From positions 923,501 to 987,500 of the forward strand of contig NZ_CP014596.1 of assembly GCF_001687105.1 (NCBI RefSeq): a DNA stretch of 64,000 nt, read 5' to 3'. The stretch comes from Salipiger sp. CCB-MM3. Lineage in GTDB: Bacteria; Pseudomonadota; Alphaproteobacteria; Rhodobacterales; Rhodobacteraceae. The notes below the pieces were generated by a model. It saw only the letters and a list, made by a program, of their open reading frames with translations, was not told where the DNA came from and did no database searches. The position numbers were made by a program, and so were the translations under genes. Below, in pieces: positions 46,020 through 55,152 of this stretch (positions are counted from its first letter, which is position 1; every line of letters begins with the position of its first letter).

Positions 46020-46880
46020 ATGCGCACCGTTTACGTCAATGGCGAGTACCTGCCCGAGACCGAGGCCAAAGTGTCGATCTTCGACCGGGCCTTTCTGATG
46101 GCCGATGGGGTCTATGAGGTGACCTCGGTTCTTGGCGGCAAGCTGATCGATTTCGACGGCCACGCCAAGCGGCTCGCCCGCTCGCTGAAAGAGCTGGACA
46201 TGAAGGCGCCCTGCACCGAGGAAGAGCTGCTGGCGATCCACCGCGAGCTGGTCAAGCTCAACGAGATCACCGATGGGCTCGTCTACCTGCAGGTTACCCG
46301 TGGCTCGGCTGGCGATCGCGATTTCGCCTTCCCCGACCCCGAGACCACCGAGCCGACGCTGGTGCTGTTCACCCAGAACAAGCCCGGCCTCGCCGACAAC
46401 CCGGCGGCCAAGAAGGGCATCAAGGTGATCTCGCTGGAAGACATCCGCTGGGGCCGCCGCGACATCAAGACGGTGCAGCTGCTGTACCCGTCGATGGCCA
46501 AGATGGCCGCTAAGAAAGCCGGCTGCGACGATGCGTGGTTCGTCGAGGACGGCAAGGTGACCGAGGGCTCGTCGAACAACGCCTATATCGTCAAGGGCGG
46601 TAAGATCATCACCCGCGAGCTGTCGACCGACATCCTGCACGGCATCACCCGCGCCGCGGTGCTGCGGTTCGCCAAGGAAGCGCAGATGGTCGTGGAAGAG
46701 CGCAGCTTCACCATCGACGAGGCGAAAGACGCGGATGAGGCCTTTGTGACCTCGGCGTCCAGCTTCGTCATGCCGGTGGTCGAGGTCGACGGTGCTGCGG
46801 TCGGTGCGGGCACACCCGGCCCGGTGGCGACGCGTCTGCGCGAGATCTACCTCGAAGAAAGCATGAAAGTCGCGGTCTGA
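46020..46880 (+). CDS. dat: D-amino acid transaminase
   Basis: A 286-residue fold-type IV PLP aminotransferase with the length of D-amino acid transaminases. MRTVYVNGEYLPETEAKVSI and FDRAFLMADGVYEVTSVLGG are family starts; the Schiff-base Lys is in RRDIKTVQLLYPSMAK, and the phosphate-binding end is in TEGSSNNAYIV. It interconverts D-alanine, D-glutamate and oxoacids. GGAG nine bases upstream sets this ATG; an ATG 15 bp earlier would be weaker. Placed after dgcA, it could feed D-glutamate from other D-amino acids into the DgcN/DgcA route. Confidence 0.9.
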   Translation: MRTVYVNGEYLPETEAKVSIFDRAFLMADGVYEVTSVLGGKLIDFDGHAKRLARSLKELDMKAPCTEEELLAIHRELVKLNEITDGLVYLQVTRGSAGDRDFAFPDPETTEPTLVLFTQNKPGLADNPAAKKGIKVISLEDIRWGRRDIKTVQLLYPSMAKMAAKKAGCDDAWFVEDGKVTEGSSNNAYIVKGGKIITRELSTDILHGITRAAVLRFAKEAQMVVEERSFTIDEAKDADEAFVTSASSFVMPVVEVDGAAVGAGTPGPVATRLREIYLEESMKVAV

Positions 46881-46927
46881 CCGCAGACTGACAGACCTAC
46901 AGGCGCGCAAGTCTGCGCGCTGATGGG

Positions 46928-46963
46928 AACGGCCGTGATGCAGCGCATCGCGGCCGTTTTTGC
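46928..46963 (+). terminator. Intrinsic terminator after the D-amino acid cluster
   Basis: A long hairpin, AACGGCCGTGATGC / GCATCGCGGCCGTT with a G-T pair and a 3-nt loop, followed by TTTTT. Confidence 0.9.
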
Positions 46964-47207
46964 ATGTGGGGGTCGCGGTGTTTGGGCCGCGCGACAGGGT
47001 AGCGGCGCGGGTCCGTGCTCAATTCAACCATGGCGTGAAAATTCTCTGGCTTCACGCAGGGACAGTGCCTATCGTGCCGGTATTACAGGCGATTTGGGCG
47101 GGGAGTCGCTGGGCTCTCATCATGCCACTTAGGGATTTTTACGTCGTGGCGGCGCGGGAGCCGGAGATTATCGGCGCGTGGCTGCGGCATTTACGCAGGA
47201 GCACCTC

Positions 47208-49211
47208 ATGCGACCCAAGATGCAACCCAAGATGCAAACCAAGGCTTTCGGTGCCGCACTGACCGCGAGCGCGCTTTTCCTCACCCCAAGCGGGCTTTTT
47301 GCGCAGGAGAGCTCGCAGGAGGGCGGGGCCTATACCGCGGGCCTCTCCGGGCCGATCGACGTGATGAAGGGGCGGCCCTATTCGCCCTATGCCAACCGCG
47401 CCTTTCCGACCGATGTGTTCTTTGGCGACACCCATGTGCACACCGCGCTCTCGCCCGATGCGGGCGGCGCGGGCACCACGCTGGGGCCGCGCGATGCCTA
47501 TCGCTACGCGCGCGGCGATCAGGTGACCACCAGCACCGGCCAGCCCAACAAGGTGCGCGTGCCCTACGACTTTTTCATGATCACCGACCATTCGGACGCG
47601 ATGGGCGTGATCCAAGACATCATGATGGGCACGCCCGAGATCCTCGCCGATCCGGACGGCAAGAAATACCACGAGGATTTCAATGCGGGCGGGCAGGTGG
47701 CCGGGGATGCCATGTGGCGGCTGATCGAACAGTTCGGCCAAGGAGAGCTGCCCGAGGCGCTGAACTACCAGCCCGGCCTGCCGGCCTTTGACGCGGTCTG
47801 GTACGACATCGTCGACGCCGCCGAAGAGTTCAACGATCCCGGCAAGTTCACCACGTTCATCGCCTTTGAGTGGACCTCGCTGGAGAAGGGCAACAACCTG
47901 CACCGCAACGTGATCCTGCGCGACGGGGGCGAGCGGGCGAAACAGGTGATCGCCTATACGACGCAGCCGCCCATGGGCTCGAACAACCCGCGCGATCTGT
48001 GGAAATGGATGCAGAACTACGAGGACACCACCGGCGGCGACGTGCTGGCCATCCCGCACAATGGCAACCTGTCGAACGGCATGATGTTCGCCATGCAGGA
48101 TGATTTCGACGGCGGCGCGCCCTATGATCCCGGTTATGCTGAGCAGCGCCAGAAATGGGAGCGGCTCTATGAGGCGACGCAGATGAAGGGCGACGGCGAG
48201 GCGCATCCCTTCCTGTCCCCCGATGACGCTTTTGCCGATTTCGAGACGTGGGATTACGGCAACCTCGACGCCACCGCCGCCAAGACCGAAGAGATGCTGC
48301 CCGGCGAATACGCCCGGTCCGGCCTGCTGCGCGGGATGGTGCTGGAGGAGGAGCTGGGCACCAACCCGTTCAAGTTTGGCATGGTGGGGGCCGGTGACAA
48401 CCACGTCGCGGTGCCGAGCCCGGACAACGACAACTTCTTTGGCAAATACGCCACTTACGAGCCGTCGGCGCATCGGATCATCGAGGATGGCGAGCTGCAT
48501 GTGGCGCTGGCCAACGAGGATCTGGGGCTGACCCTCTACAGCTACGAGTATATCACCTCTGGCCTCACCGCGGTCTGGGCGCAGGAGAACACCCGTGGGG
48601 CGCTGTTCGACGCGATGCAGCGGCGCGAGGTCTATGCCACCACCGGCACCCGCATCCGCGTGCGCTTCTTCGGTGGCTGGGACTACGCCGAAGACGACGC
48701 GCTGCGCCGGGATCTGGCGCTGGTGGGCTACACCAAGGGCGTGCCCATGGGATCGGACATGCCGCCCGCGCCCGAAGGGGCCGAAGCGCCGAGCTTCTTG
48801 GTCTACGCGCTGCGCGATTCCGCGGGGGCGAACCTCGACCGCGTGCAGGTGGTGAAGGGCTGGATCGACGCCGAGGGCACCCCGCAAGAGAAGGTCTATG
48901 ACGTGGCGTGGTCGGATGATCGCACGCCCGCCGAGGATGGCACCGTTCCGCCGGTGGGCAGCACCGTCGATCTGTCGATCCCCAGCTGGACCAACACCAT
49001 CGGCGCGGCGGAACTGGGCACGGTCTGGACCGACCCCGACTTCGATCCTGCGCTCAAGGCCTTCTACTACGCGCGGGTAATCGAGATCCCGACGCCGCGC
49101 TGGACGGCCTATGACGCGGTGAAATTCGACCTCGAACTGCCCGAGGAAGTGCCGATGACCAACCAGCAGCGCGCCTATACCTCGCCGATCTGGTACACTC
49201 CGGCGGAGTAA
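47208..49211 (+). CDS. Exported DUF3604 protein
   Basis: A 667-residue DUF3604 protein with a signal peptide (FGAALTASALFLTPSGLFAQ). After YANRAFPTDVFFGDTHVHTA, whose H-x-H motif is like the first metal site of PHP-type phosphoesterases, come FMITDHSDAMGVI, FTTFIAFEWTSL and VLAIPHNGNLSNG, all with His/Asp suited to metal binding; the end TSPIWYTP is typical. AGGAG nine bases upstream and the signal peptide favour this ATG over one 30 bp earlier. The enzyme activity is unproven. It is followed by a PpiC-type isomerase and a HupE/UreJ membrane protein, a linkage seen in other Proteobacteria. Confidence 0.85.
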   Translation: MRPKMQPKMQTKAFGAALTASALFLTPSGLFAQESSQEGGAYTAGLSGPIDVMKGRPYSPYANRAFPTDVFFGDTHVHTALSPDAGGAGTTLGPRDAYRYARGDQVTTSTGQPNKVRVPYDFFMITDHSDAMGVIQDIMMGTPEILADPDGKKYHEDFNAGGQVAGDAMWRLIEQFGQGELPEALNYQPGLPAFDAVWYDIVDAAEEFNDPGKFTTFIAFEWTSLEKGNNLHRNVILRDGGERAKQVIAYTTQPPMGSNNPRDLWKWMQNYEDTTGGDVLAIPHNGNLSNGMMFAMQDDFDGGAPYDPGYAEQRQKWERLYEATQMKGDGEAHPFLSPDDAFADFETWDYGNLDATAAKTEEMLPGEYARSGLLRGMVLEEELGTNPFKFGMVGAGDNHVAVPSPDNDNFFGKYATYEPSAHRIIEDGELHVALANEDLGLTLYSYEYITSGLTAVWAQENTRGALFDAMQRREVYATTGTRIRVRFFGGWDYAEDDALRRDLALVGYTKGVPMGSDMPPAPEGAEAPSFLVYALRDSAGANLDRVQVVKGWIDAEGTPQEKVYDVAWSDDRTPAEDGTVPPVGSTVDLSIPSWTNTIGAAELGTVWTDPDFDPALKAFYYARVIEIPTPRWTAYDAVKFDLELPEEVPMTNQQRAYTSPIWYTPAE

Positions 49212-49291
49212 GGCGCGGCGCGCTGTGCTAGGATGCGGATGGCCCATGCTTTGGGCCGTCCATTTTGCGACTGATTTGAAGATTTTTGGCC

Positions 49292-50122
49292 ATGCGACGC
49301 ATTCTGAGCTCCCCGCTTCTGCATTTCTTCGTCATCGCGGGGGCGATCTTTGGCACCTACGCGCTGCTCGATGACACGCCCGAAGCGCCGCCGCCGGACG
49401 CGATCAGCCTCAGCGTCGCCGAAGCGCAGAACATGCGCGAGCGCTTCGCCGCCGTCTGGAACCGCCAGCCCACCCCGGCCGAGATGGACGGTCTGCTGAG
49501 TAACTGGGCCCGCGAGGAGGCGATGGTGCGCGAGGCGCTGCGCCTTGGGCTCGACAGTGGCGATGCGGCGATCCGCCAGCGGCTGGCGCAGAAAATGGAA
49601 TTCATCGGCGAGTCGGGGGCGGCGGCGCTGGAGCCGGACGAAGCGGCGCTGGCGGCGTTTGTCGAGAGCCACCGCGCGCGCTTTGCGCTGCCCGCGCGCT
49701 ATGCCTTCGAGCAGGTGCTGCTGGACGAGCAGGACCCCGGCGCGATCGAGGCGTTGCGCGTGAAGCTGCAGGAGGGCGCGGATCCGATGCTGATCGGGCG
49801 CGGCGCCATGCTGCCTCCGGCGCTGCCGCTGACCGGCGCGCCCGCCATCGACCGCAGCTTTGGCAGCGGCTTTCACAGCGCGCTGGCGGAACTGCCGACG
49901 GGGCAATGGCAGGGGCCGGTGCAGAGCGCCTATGGGCTGCATCTCATCCGTATCACCGACAGCGCCGCGCCGGAGCTGCCGCCGCTGGAGGCGATCCGCG
50001 ACCGGGTCGAGGCGGAATGGCGGGCGGCCAAGGCCAAGGAGATGGGCGCGGCCTTCTCGGAGGCGCTGATGGAGCGCTATGAGATCACGCTGCCCTCCAG
50101 CGAAGAGGTTCTGGCGCAATGA
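49292..50122 (+). CDS. Membrane-anchored PpiC-type peptidyl-prolyl isomerase
   Basis: A 276-residue protein with an N-terminal signal anchor (SSPLLHFFVIAGAIFGTYAL), a helical chaperone-like part (PTPAEMDGLLSNWAREEAMV) and a parvulin-type domain at about residues 120-230 (ALPARYAFEQVLLDE, LPTGQWQGPVQSAYGLHLIR). Probably helps fold the exported neighbours on the periplasmic side. Its stop overlaps the hupE-like start by 4 nt (ATGA). A TTG two codons upstream is a less likely start. Confidence 0.83.
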   Translation: MRRILSSPLLHFFVIAGAIFGTYALLDDTPEAPPPDAISLSVAEAQNMRERFAAVWNRQPTPAEMDGLLSNWAREEAMVREALRLGLDSGDAAIRQRLAQKMEFIGESGAAALEPDEAALAAFVESHRARFALPARYAFEQVLLDEQDPGAIEALRVKLQEGADPMLIGRGAMLPPALPLTGAPAIDRSFGSGFHSALAELPTGQWQGPVQSAYGLHLIRITDSAAPELPPLEAIRDRVEAEWRAAKAKEMGAAFSEALMERYEITLPSSEEVLAQ

Positions 50123-51114
50123 TCCGGCTGCTTTGCGTGCTGCTATTGTGTCTGAGCGTGCTGCCGGGACGCGGAGAGGCGCATGCGCTCGATCCGGGCT
50201 ATCTGGAGCTGACCGCGCTGCGCGAAGGGCAGTGGCGGGTCAGCTGGCGGATGCCCGACGTGAGCGGCAAGCCCATGGCGATCAGCCCGGTGCTGCCCGA
50301 GGGCTGCACCGCCTCGGAGCCGCCGCCGCCAAGCTTTGACGGGCGCGGCTGGGTGAGCGGCTGGATCTCCACCTGCCCGCAGGGGCTTGCCGGGGGCACA
50401 ATCGCCATCGACGGGCTGGAGCGCACCCGCACCGAGACGCTGGTGCGCTACGAGCTTGCGCCGGGGAAGATGCAGACCCAGCGGCTGACCAATGGCGCGC
50501 CCGCCTTCACCGTGCCTGCGGATCTGGACAGTTTGGGGGTGTTCACCAGCTACGTCGGGCTTGGGGTGACGCATATCCTCGAAGGGGTGGACCACCTGCT
50601 GTTTGTCTTCGCGCTGCTTCTGCTGATCCGTGGGCGCGGGCGGCTGCTGTGGGCGATCACTGCCTTTACCGCCGCGCATAGCGTCACGCTGGCCGCCGCC
50701 ACGCTGGGCTGGCTGACCCTGCCGCCGCCGCCCGTCGAGGCGGTGATCGCCCTGTCGATCGTCTTTCTGGGTTATGAGCTGACCTTGCCGCCCGAGGCGC
50801 GCGACCAACTGGCGCAGCGGTTTCCATGGGTGATTTCCTTTACCTTCGGGCTGATCCACGGGCTGGGCTTCGCCGGGGCGCTGCGCGAGATCGGCTTGCC
50901 GCAGGATGACATCCCGCTGGCGCTGCTGTCGTTCAACATCGGGGTGGAGGCGGGGCAGATCCTGTTTATCTGCGGTGTGTTGATCCTTGGCCTGCTGGTG
51001 CACCGGCTGTTTCCGCTGCTGGAGCGCGGGCAGGCGCGGCTTGTCCGCGTTGCGGGCTACGGCATCGGCAGCCTTGCCGCCTTTTGGGTGATCGAGCGGG
51101 TGGCGGCCTTTTGA
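50119..51114 (+). CDS. HupE/UreJ-family membrane protein
   Basis: A 331-residue protein. A signal peptide and an exported N-terminal part of ~130 residues (HALDPGYLELTALREGQWRV) precede a C-terminal membrane domain of six or seven helices with the HupE/UreJ motifs GVTHILEGVDHLLFVFALLL, TAAHSVTLAAATLG and FGLIHGLGFAGALREIGLP. Relatives in hydrogenase and urease clusters move nickel, but neither system is near here, so the transported metal or other role is open. Start and stop positions tie it to the PpiC gene upstream and an exported protein downstream. Confidence 0.87.
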   Translation: MIRLLCVLLLCLSVLPGRGEAHALDPGYLELTALREGQWRVSWRMPDVSGKPMAISPVLPEGCTASEPPPPSFDGRGWVSGWISTCPQGLAGGTIAIDGLERTRTETLVRYELAPGKMQTQRLTNGAPAFTVPADLDSLGVFTSYVGLGVTHILEGVDHLLFVFALLLLIRGRGRLLWAITAFTAAHSVTLAAATLGWLTLPPPPVEAVIALSIVFLGYELTLPPEARDQLAQRFPWVISFTFGLIHGLGFAGALREIGLPQDDIPLALLSFNIGVEAGQILFICGVLILGLLVHRLFPLLERGQARLVRVAGYGIGSLAAFWVIERVAAF

Positions 51115-51184
51115 GACGTCGCGGCGCCCCGGCCATTGGGCCGGTGCCGTGGCGGGATGACACCGACCAGTGAAAGGAGCCGCC

Positions 51185-52219
51185 ATGGCCTGCGCCCGGA
51201 TGACCGCCCTTGCCCTGCTGAGCGCCGTCTTGCTGACGGCGACGCCGGCCTTGCCCTGCGCCTTTCACAATGTGCTGCCGGAGCGGACCGCCGCCGATTG
51301 GCTGGTGGAGGGCCGCGCGCTGGTGCTGGCGCGGCCAGATCCCGAAAACCCCTTCGCCTTTGCGCCGGTCGAGGTGCTGCGCGGCAAGGTGCCGAGCGAT
51401 CTGGGCGCCTTTGTCGACAGTGTGAGCCGCCGTCGCCTCGCCGCGGCCCCCGAGAACAGCATGCTTTTTGCCCGCGACGGCGCGCGTTGGGTGCAGGTGG
51501 CCTATGTGGATGCCGATTTCCGTCCGGTGATGCGCCGCATCCTAAAAGAGGGGCCGGAGTGGACGAGCGGCTTTGACGCGCGGCGCTTCGCGCTCTTTGC
51601 GGGGCTGCAGGACCATCGCGACCGCGAGCTGCGCAATCTTGCGCTGCGCGAGATTGACAAGGCACCCTATGCGGAGCTGCGGCGGATCAAGCTGCGTCTG
51701 GGGGTGGCGGCGCTGATGGAGAATTTCTACACGCCGGTCAACGCGCCCTACCAACCGATCCGCGCGCTGCTGCTGGGGCTGGAAGGCTCGGAGGCCGCGC
51801 GGCGGGTGATCCATTCCACGCTTGAGGCCGCGGCCCACGGCGGCCAGAGCCCGACCTTGGGCGCCTTTGCCACGGCGCTGATCGAGATCGACGGGGCCGA
51901 GGGGGTGGCGCTGCTCGAGGAGAAATTCCTTGCCGATCCCGCGCAGCCGCTGGCCAAGCTCGAACTGGTGGTGGAGGCGCTGGCGATCCAGCATGGCGTT
52001 GGCTCTGCCGCGCTTAAGGGCCGGATTTCGGCGGCTTTGCAGGGGTTTGTGCAGACCCGTCCCGACGGCGCGGCGCTGGTGGCGCGGCAGTTTATCAGCC
52101 GCCGGGACTGGTCGCAGGCGGCGACGCTGGAGGCGATGATTCAGGCCCAGCGGTTCACCTCTTCGGCGACGCTGCTGCCCGTGGCGATCTACGTCGGGCA
52201 GGCGAAGCAGGCGATGTAG
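51185..52219 (+). CDS. Exported protein of unknown function next to HupE
   Basis: A 344-residue protein with a signal peptide (MACARMTALALLSAVLLTAT) and a Cys just after cleavage (LPCAFHNVLPE), which may be a lipid-anchor or disulfide site. The rest is alpha-helical with Ala/Leu-rich stretches resembling helical repeats (ALIEIDGAEGVALLEEKFLA). No family recognised. AAGGAG seven bases upstream fixes the start. It lies 70 bp after the hupE-like gene in the same direction and is the last gene of the cluster. Confidence 0.7.
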   Translation: MACARMTALALLSAVLLTATPALPCAFHNVLPERTAADWLVEGRALVLARPDPENPFAFAPVEVLRGKVPSDLGAFVDSVSRRRLAAAPENSMLFARDGARWVQVAYVDADFRPVMRRILKEGPEWTSGFDARRFALFAGLQDHRDRELRNLALREIDKAPYAELRRIKLRLGVAALMENFYTPVNAPYQPIRALLLGLEGSEAARRVIHSTLEAAAHGGQSPTLGAFATALIEIDGAEGVALLEEKFLADPAQPLAKLELVVEALAIQHGVGSAALKGRISAALQGFVQTRPDGAALVARQFISRRDWSQAATLEAMIQAQRFTSSATLLPVAIYVGQAKQAM

Positions 52220-52258
52220 GGCGGGCGATTGCCGAGGGCCGGGCGCAGCCCGCAGCGC

Positions 52259-52999
52259 CTAGCCGCGCCCGATATAGGGCATCGCCGTCGCCATCAGCGT
52301 GACGAACTGGATGTTCGCCTCGGGTGGCAGGCTGGCCATATGGTGCACGGCGCGCGCGACCTCGCTCGCGTCGAACATCGGCTCCACCGCGATGGAGCCA
52401 TCCGCCTGCGGAACGCCCTTCTGCTGCCCGGCGGACATCTCGGTCAGCGCGTTGCCGATGTCGATCTGACCGCAGGCGATGCCATAGGGGCGGCCATCCA
52501 GGGAAAGCGCGCGGGTCATCCCGGTGACCGCATGTTTCGAGGCGGTATAGGCGATAGAGCCGGGGCGCGGGACATGCGCCGAGACCGAGCCGTTGTTGAT
52601 GATCCGCCCGCCTTGCGGATCCTGCGCGCGCATCCGGGCAAAGGCGGCGCGGGCGCAGAGGAACATGCCGGTGATGTTCACATCGGTGACCCGGCGCCAG
52701 TCTTCGAGCGAGACCTCATCCACCGGCACCGATTTCAGCCCCTGACCGGCGTTGTTGAACAGCACGTCGATCCGGCCCCATTGCGCCAGTGCCCGGTCGA
52801 AGGCGGCCTCGACCGAGGCCTCGTCGGTGACGTCGCAGGGCAGGGGCAGCGCGTCGGGGGCATCCTGCGCCATCTCGGTCAGCAGGCTTTCGCGGCGGCC
52901 GATGAGGCCCACGCGCCAGCCCTTTGCGAGAAAGTGCTGCGCGGTCTGGCGACCGATGCCCGAGGACGCGCCGGTGATGATGATCGTGCCTTGCGCCAT
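52259..52999 (-). CDS. Short-chain dehydrogenase/reductase
   Basis: A 246-residue classical SDR. Cofactor motif TGASSGIGRQTAQHF, NNAG motif in VLFNNAGQG, catalytic Ser in NNGSVSAHVP and YTASK. A NAD(P)(H)-dependent oxidoreductase; the substrate is unknown. The ATG overlaps the stop of the upstream Ldh2-type gene (TGATG). Last gene of the long minus-strand locus. Confidence 0.88.
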   Translation of the reverse strand: MAQGTIIITGASSGIGRQTAQHFLAKGWRVGLIGRRESLLTEMAQDAPDALPLPCDVTDEASVEAAFDRALAQWGRIDVLFNNAGQGLKSVPVDEVSLEDWRRVTDVNITGMFLCARAAFARMRAQDPQGGRIINNGSVSAHVPRPGSIAYTASKHAVTGMTRALSLDGRPYGIACGQIDIGNALTEMSAGQQKGVPQADGSIAVEPMFDASEVARAVHHMASLPPEANIQFVTLMATAMPYIGRG

Positions 53000-54054
53000 C
53001 ACGCGACCTCCAGCGCGCCCGCGTTAAGGCGCATGGCGGCCTCGTTCAGGGCCTCCAGCACTGAAGCCGCGACCGGCACGCCCTCGGCCAGCGCCCGCGC
53101 GCGTTTGGCGGCGGCGGAATCTCCGGGAACGCGCACCGCGCCCGTCGCGCCCGCTGCGGGCGGATTACTGCGGCAGGCCTCGGCCAGATGGTCGGATTGG
53201 TCGAGAAACGGATCGAGCCCGGCGAAAGCCTCGGGGTCCATCACCTGCAGGAAGACGCTTTGCGCCAGCGGTCCCGGCGCGTCGGTGTTGGCGCGGCCCT
53301 TGCCCGAGAGGCCTTGGGTCAGCAACTCCTCCGAGAGGGCAAGCCCATAGCCCTTGTGCCCTTTGAGCGCGCCGCCGAGCGGCAGCAGCGAGCCGCCGTG
53401 TTCTGTCACCTCGCGGGGATCGTCGGTGGGCGTGCCGTCGGCGGTCTGCGCCCAAGGCTCGGGGAAGCGGCCGCCGCTGCGCGCCAAGGTCTGCGTCATC
53501 GTGGTGGTGGTGATCGAGCAGGAGACATCTACCACGATCGGCGTGCCGCGCGTGGGAAAGCCATAGGCGATCGGGTTGGGGGTCAGCAGCGGGCGGGTGC
53601 CGCCATAGGGCGCCATGCGGTTGGCTGCCGGATTGGAACAGCTGAGACGGGCGATGAAGCCGCGCTCGGTGACCGGGCGCATGAAGGCCGCGAGCGCGCA
53701 GGTGTGATGCGAGGAGCGGATCGCCGCAGTGACGACTCCATGCGTGGTGACCCGGTCGCAGGCCCGCTCCAGCGCCCGGGTCACCAGCCATGCGCCGGGC
53801 AGCAGACGTCCGTCCCATACGAAACAGGCGCCGCGGTCCGACACAACCTCAGGGGCGCCGCTTCCGGACATCTCGCCCGAAGATAGCGCCTTGAGATACA
53901 TTGGGATCAGCGAGACACCATGGGTGTCATGGCCGATCATATCGCCTTCGAGCAACACGCTCGCAGTGGTCTGAGCCTTGTCGGCCTCCATCCCTGCCGC
54001 AGCCAGAATATCGGTCGCAAAAGCCTGAAGACGGTCGTGGGGGATCAGGGGCAT
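52999..54054 (-). CDS. Malate/L-lactate/ureidoglycolate dehydrogenase family (Ldh2)
   Basis: A 351-residue NAD(P)-dependent 2-oxoacid/2-hydroxyacid dehydrogenase of the Ldh2 family. GDMIGHDTHGVSLIPMYL at the N-terminus and LKGHKGYGLALSEELLTQGL are typical; the catalytic His is in SSHHTCALAAF. The usual MATS-x-x-A-x-GK stretch is replaced by VSCSITTTTMTQTLA, which lacks the Lys, a visible departure from the family. Members reduce pyruvate, ketopantoate, delta-pyrroline carboxylates and similar compounds. 57 bp separate it from the DUF475 gene. Confidence 0.83.
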   Translation of the reverse strand: MPLIPHDRLQAFATDILAAAGMEADKAQTTASVLLEGDMIGHDTHGVSLIPMYLKALSSGEMSGSGAPEVVSDRGACFVWDGRLLPGAWLVTRALERACDRVTTHGVVTAAIRSSHHTCALAAFMRPVTERGFIARLSCSNPAANRMAPYGGTRPLLTPNPIAYGFPTRGTPIVVDVSCSITTTTMTQTLARSGGRFPEPWAQTADGTPTDDPREVTEHGGSLLPLGGALKGHKGYGLALSEELLTQGLSGKGRANTDAPGPLAQSVFLQVMDPEAFAGLDPFLDQSDHLAEACRSNPPAAGATGAVRVPGDSAAAKRARALAEGVPVAASVLEALNEAAMRLNAGALEVA

Positions 54055-54111
54055 GGTGGTCCTTCCAAAAGTCGATTGGGACGCGCCCTGCGGCGGGCGC
54101 GGGTGCGGCGC

Positions 54112-55152
54112 TCAGCCCCGAGCCTCGAGCCGGTTGTGGCGGATCGAGGACCAGAGGGCGAGGCCGATCAGCACCGCGCCGATGAGGCCGGTGAGCAGTT
54201 CGGGCACATGCAGCAGCGACTGCGTGTACATAATGACCGACAGCACGAGGATCGAGTAAAAGGCGCCGTGTTCGAGATAGCGGAACTCGGCCAGCGTGCC
54301 TTTCTCGACCAGCATGATGGTCATCCCCCGCACGTAGAACGCGCCGATGCCAAGGCCGATGGCGATGAGGAACAGGTTCTGCGTCAGCGCAAAGGCCCCG
54401 ATCACCCCGTCGAAGCTGAACGAAGCGTCCAGCACCTCGAGATACATGAACGCCCCGAAGCCGCCGCCCGCCGCGAGGTTGCGGGTGTCTTCGGCGCGGT
54501 CGAGCACCTGTCCCAGCAGGTCGACCCCGACGAAGGTGACCATGCCGCAGACCGCTGCGAAGAGGAAATCCGCGCTTTTGCCCTGCGGCAGCGCGGCGGA
54601 GAAGGCCAGCGCCAGCATGAGCACCGCGGCGATTTCGAGCCCGCGGATGGAGCCGCAGGCGCGCAGGCGGGTCTCGAGCGCGCGCACCCAGTCGATCTCT
54701 TTCTCCTGATCGATGAAGTAGCTCAGCGCCACCAGCATCAGGAAGGTGCCGCCGAAGGCCGCGATCGAGATGTGCGCCTCATGCATGACATGGGCGTATT
54801 GCTCGGGCTCGGCGGCGGCGAGCTTCAGCGCCGACCACGGGTCGATACGGGCCGCGACCGACACCACCGCCAACGGAAAGACGATGCGCATCCCGAAGAC
54901 GGCGATCAGAATGCCCCATGTCAGGAAGCGCTGCCGCCAGATCGGGGTCATGTCCTTGAGCTTGTTGGCATTGACGATGGCATTGTCGAAGCTGAGCGAG
55001 ATCTCCAGCACCGCCAGCACCGCGCCGACGGCGAGAAAGGTGACCGCGCCCGAGAGCGTGCCGGTGGTGGCCTGCCCCAGCCAGAACGACAGGGCCAGAC
55101 CGGCGGCCGTGAAGGTCAGCGGCCAGCGGAAGTAGCTGAGCGTCGGTTTCAT
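54112..55152 (-). CDS. DUF475 (TerC-like) membrane protein
   Basis: A 346-residue inner-membrane protein with about nine helices. The TerC-like motif LEISLSFDNAIVNANKLKDM and its second half EVLDASFSFDGVIGAFALTQ both carry the conserved Asp residues (SFDNA, SFDG). DUF475 relatives are linked to tellurite and metal stress; the true role is unknown. The start codon overlaps the stop of the hydroxyacid dehydrogenase gene (ATGA), so it is translated with a metabolic gene, which is unusual. Confidence 0.88.
   Translation of the reverse strand: MKPTLSYFRWPLTFTAAGLALSFWLGQATTGTLSGAVTFLAVGAVLAVLEISLSFDNAIVNANKLKDMTPIWRQRFLTWGILIAVFGMRIVFPLAVVSVAARIDPWSALKLAAAEPEQYAHVMHEAHISIAAFGGTFLMLVALSYFIDQEKEIDWVRALETRLRACGSIRGLEIAAVLMLALAFSAALPQGKSADFLFAAVCGMVTFVGVDLLGQVLDRAEDTRNLAAGGGFGAFMYLEVLDASFSFDGVIGAFALTQNLFLIAIGLGIGAFYVRGMTIMLVEKGTLAEFRYLEHGAFYSILVLSVIMYTQSLLHVPELLTGLIGAVLIGLALWSSIRHNRLEARG

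Noticed and set aside
47139..49247. A 702-codon open frame on the minus strand
   Set aside because: Antisense to DUF3604; composition typical of a shadow frame.
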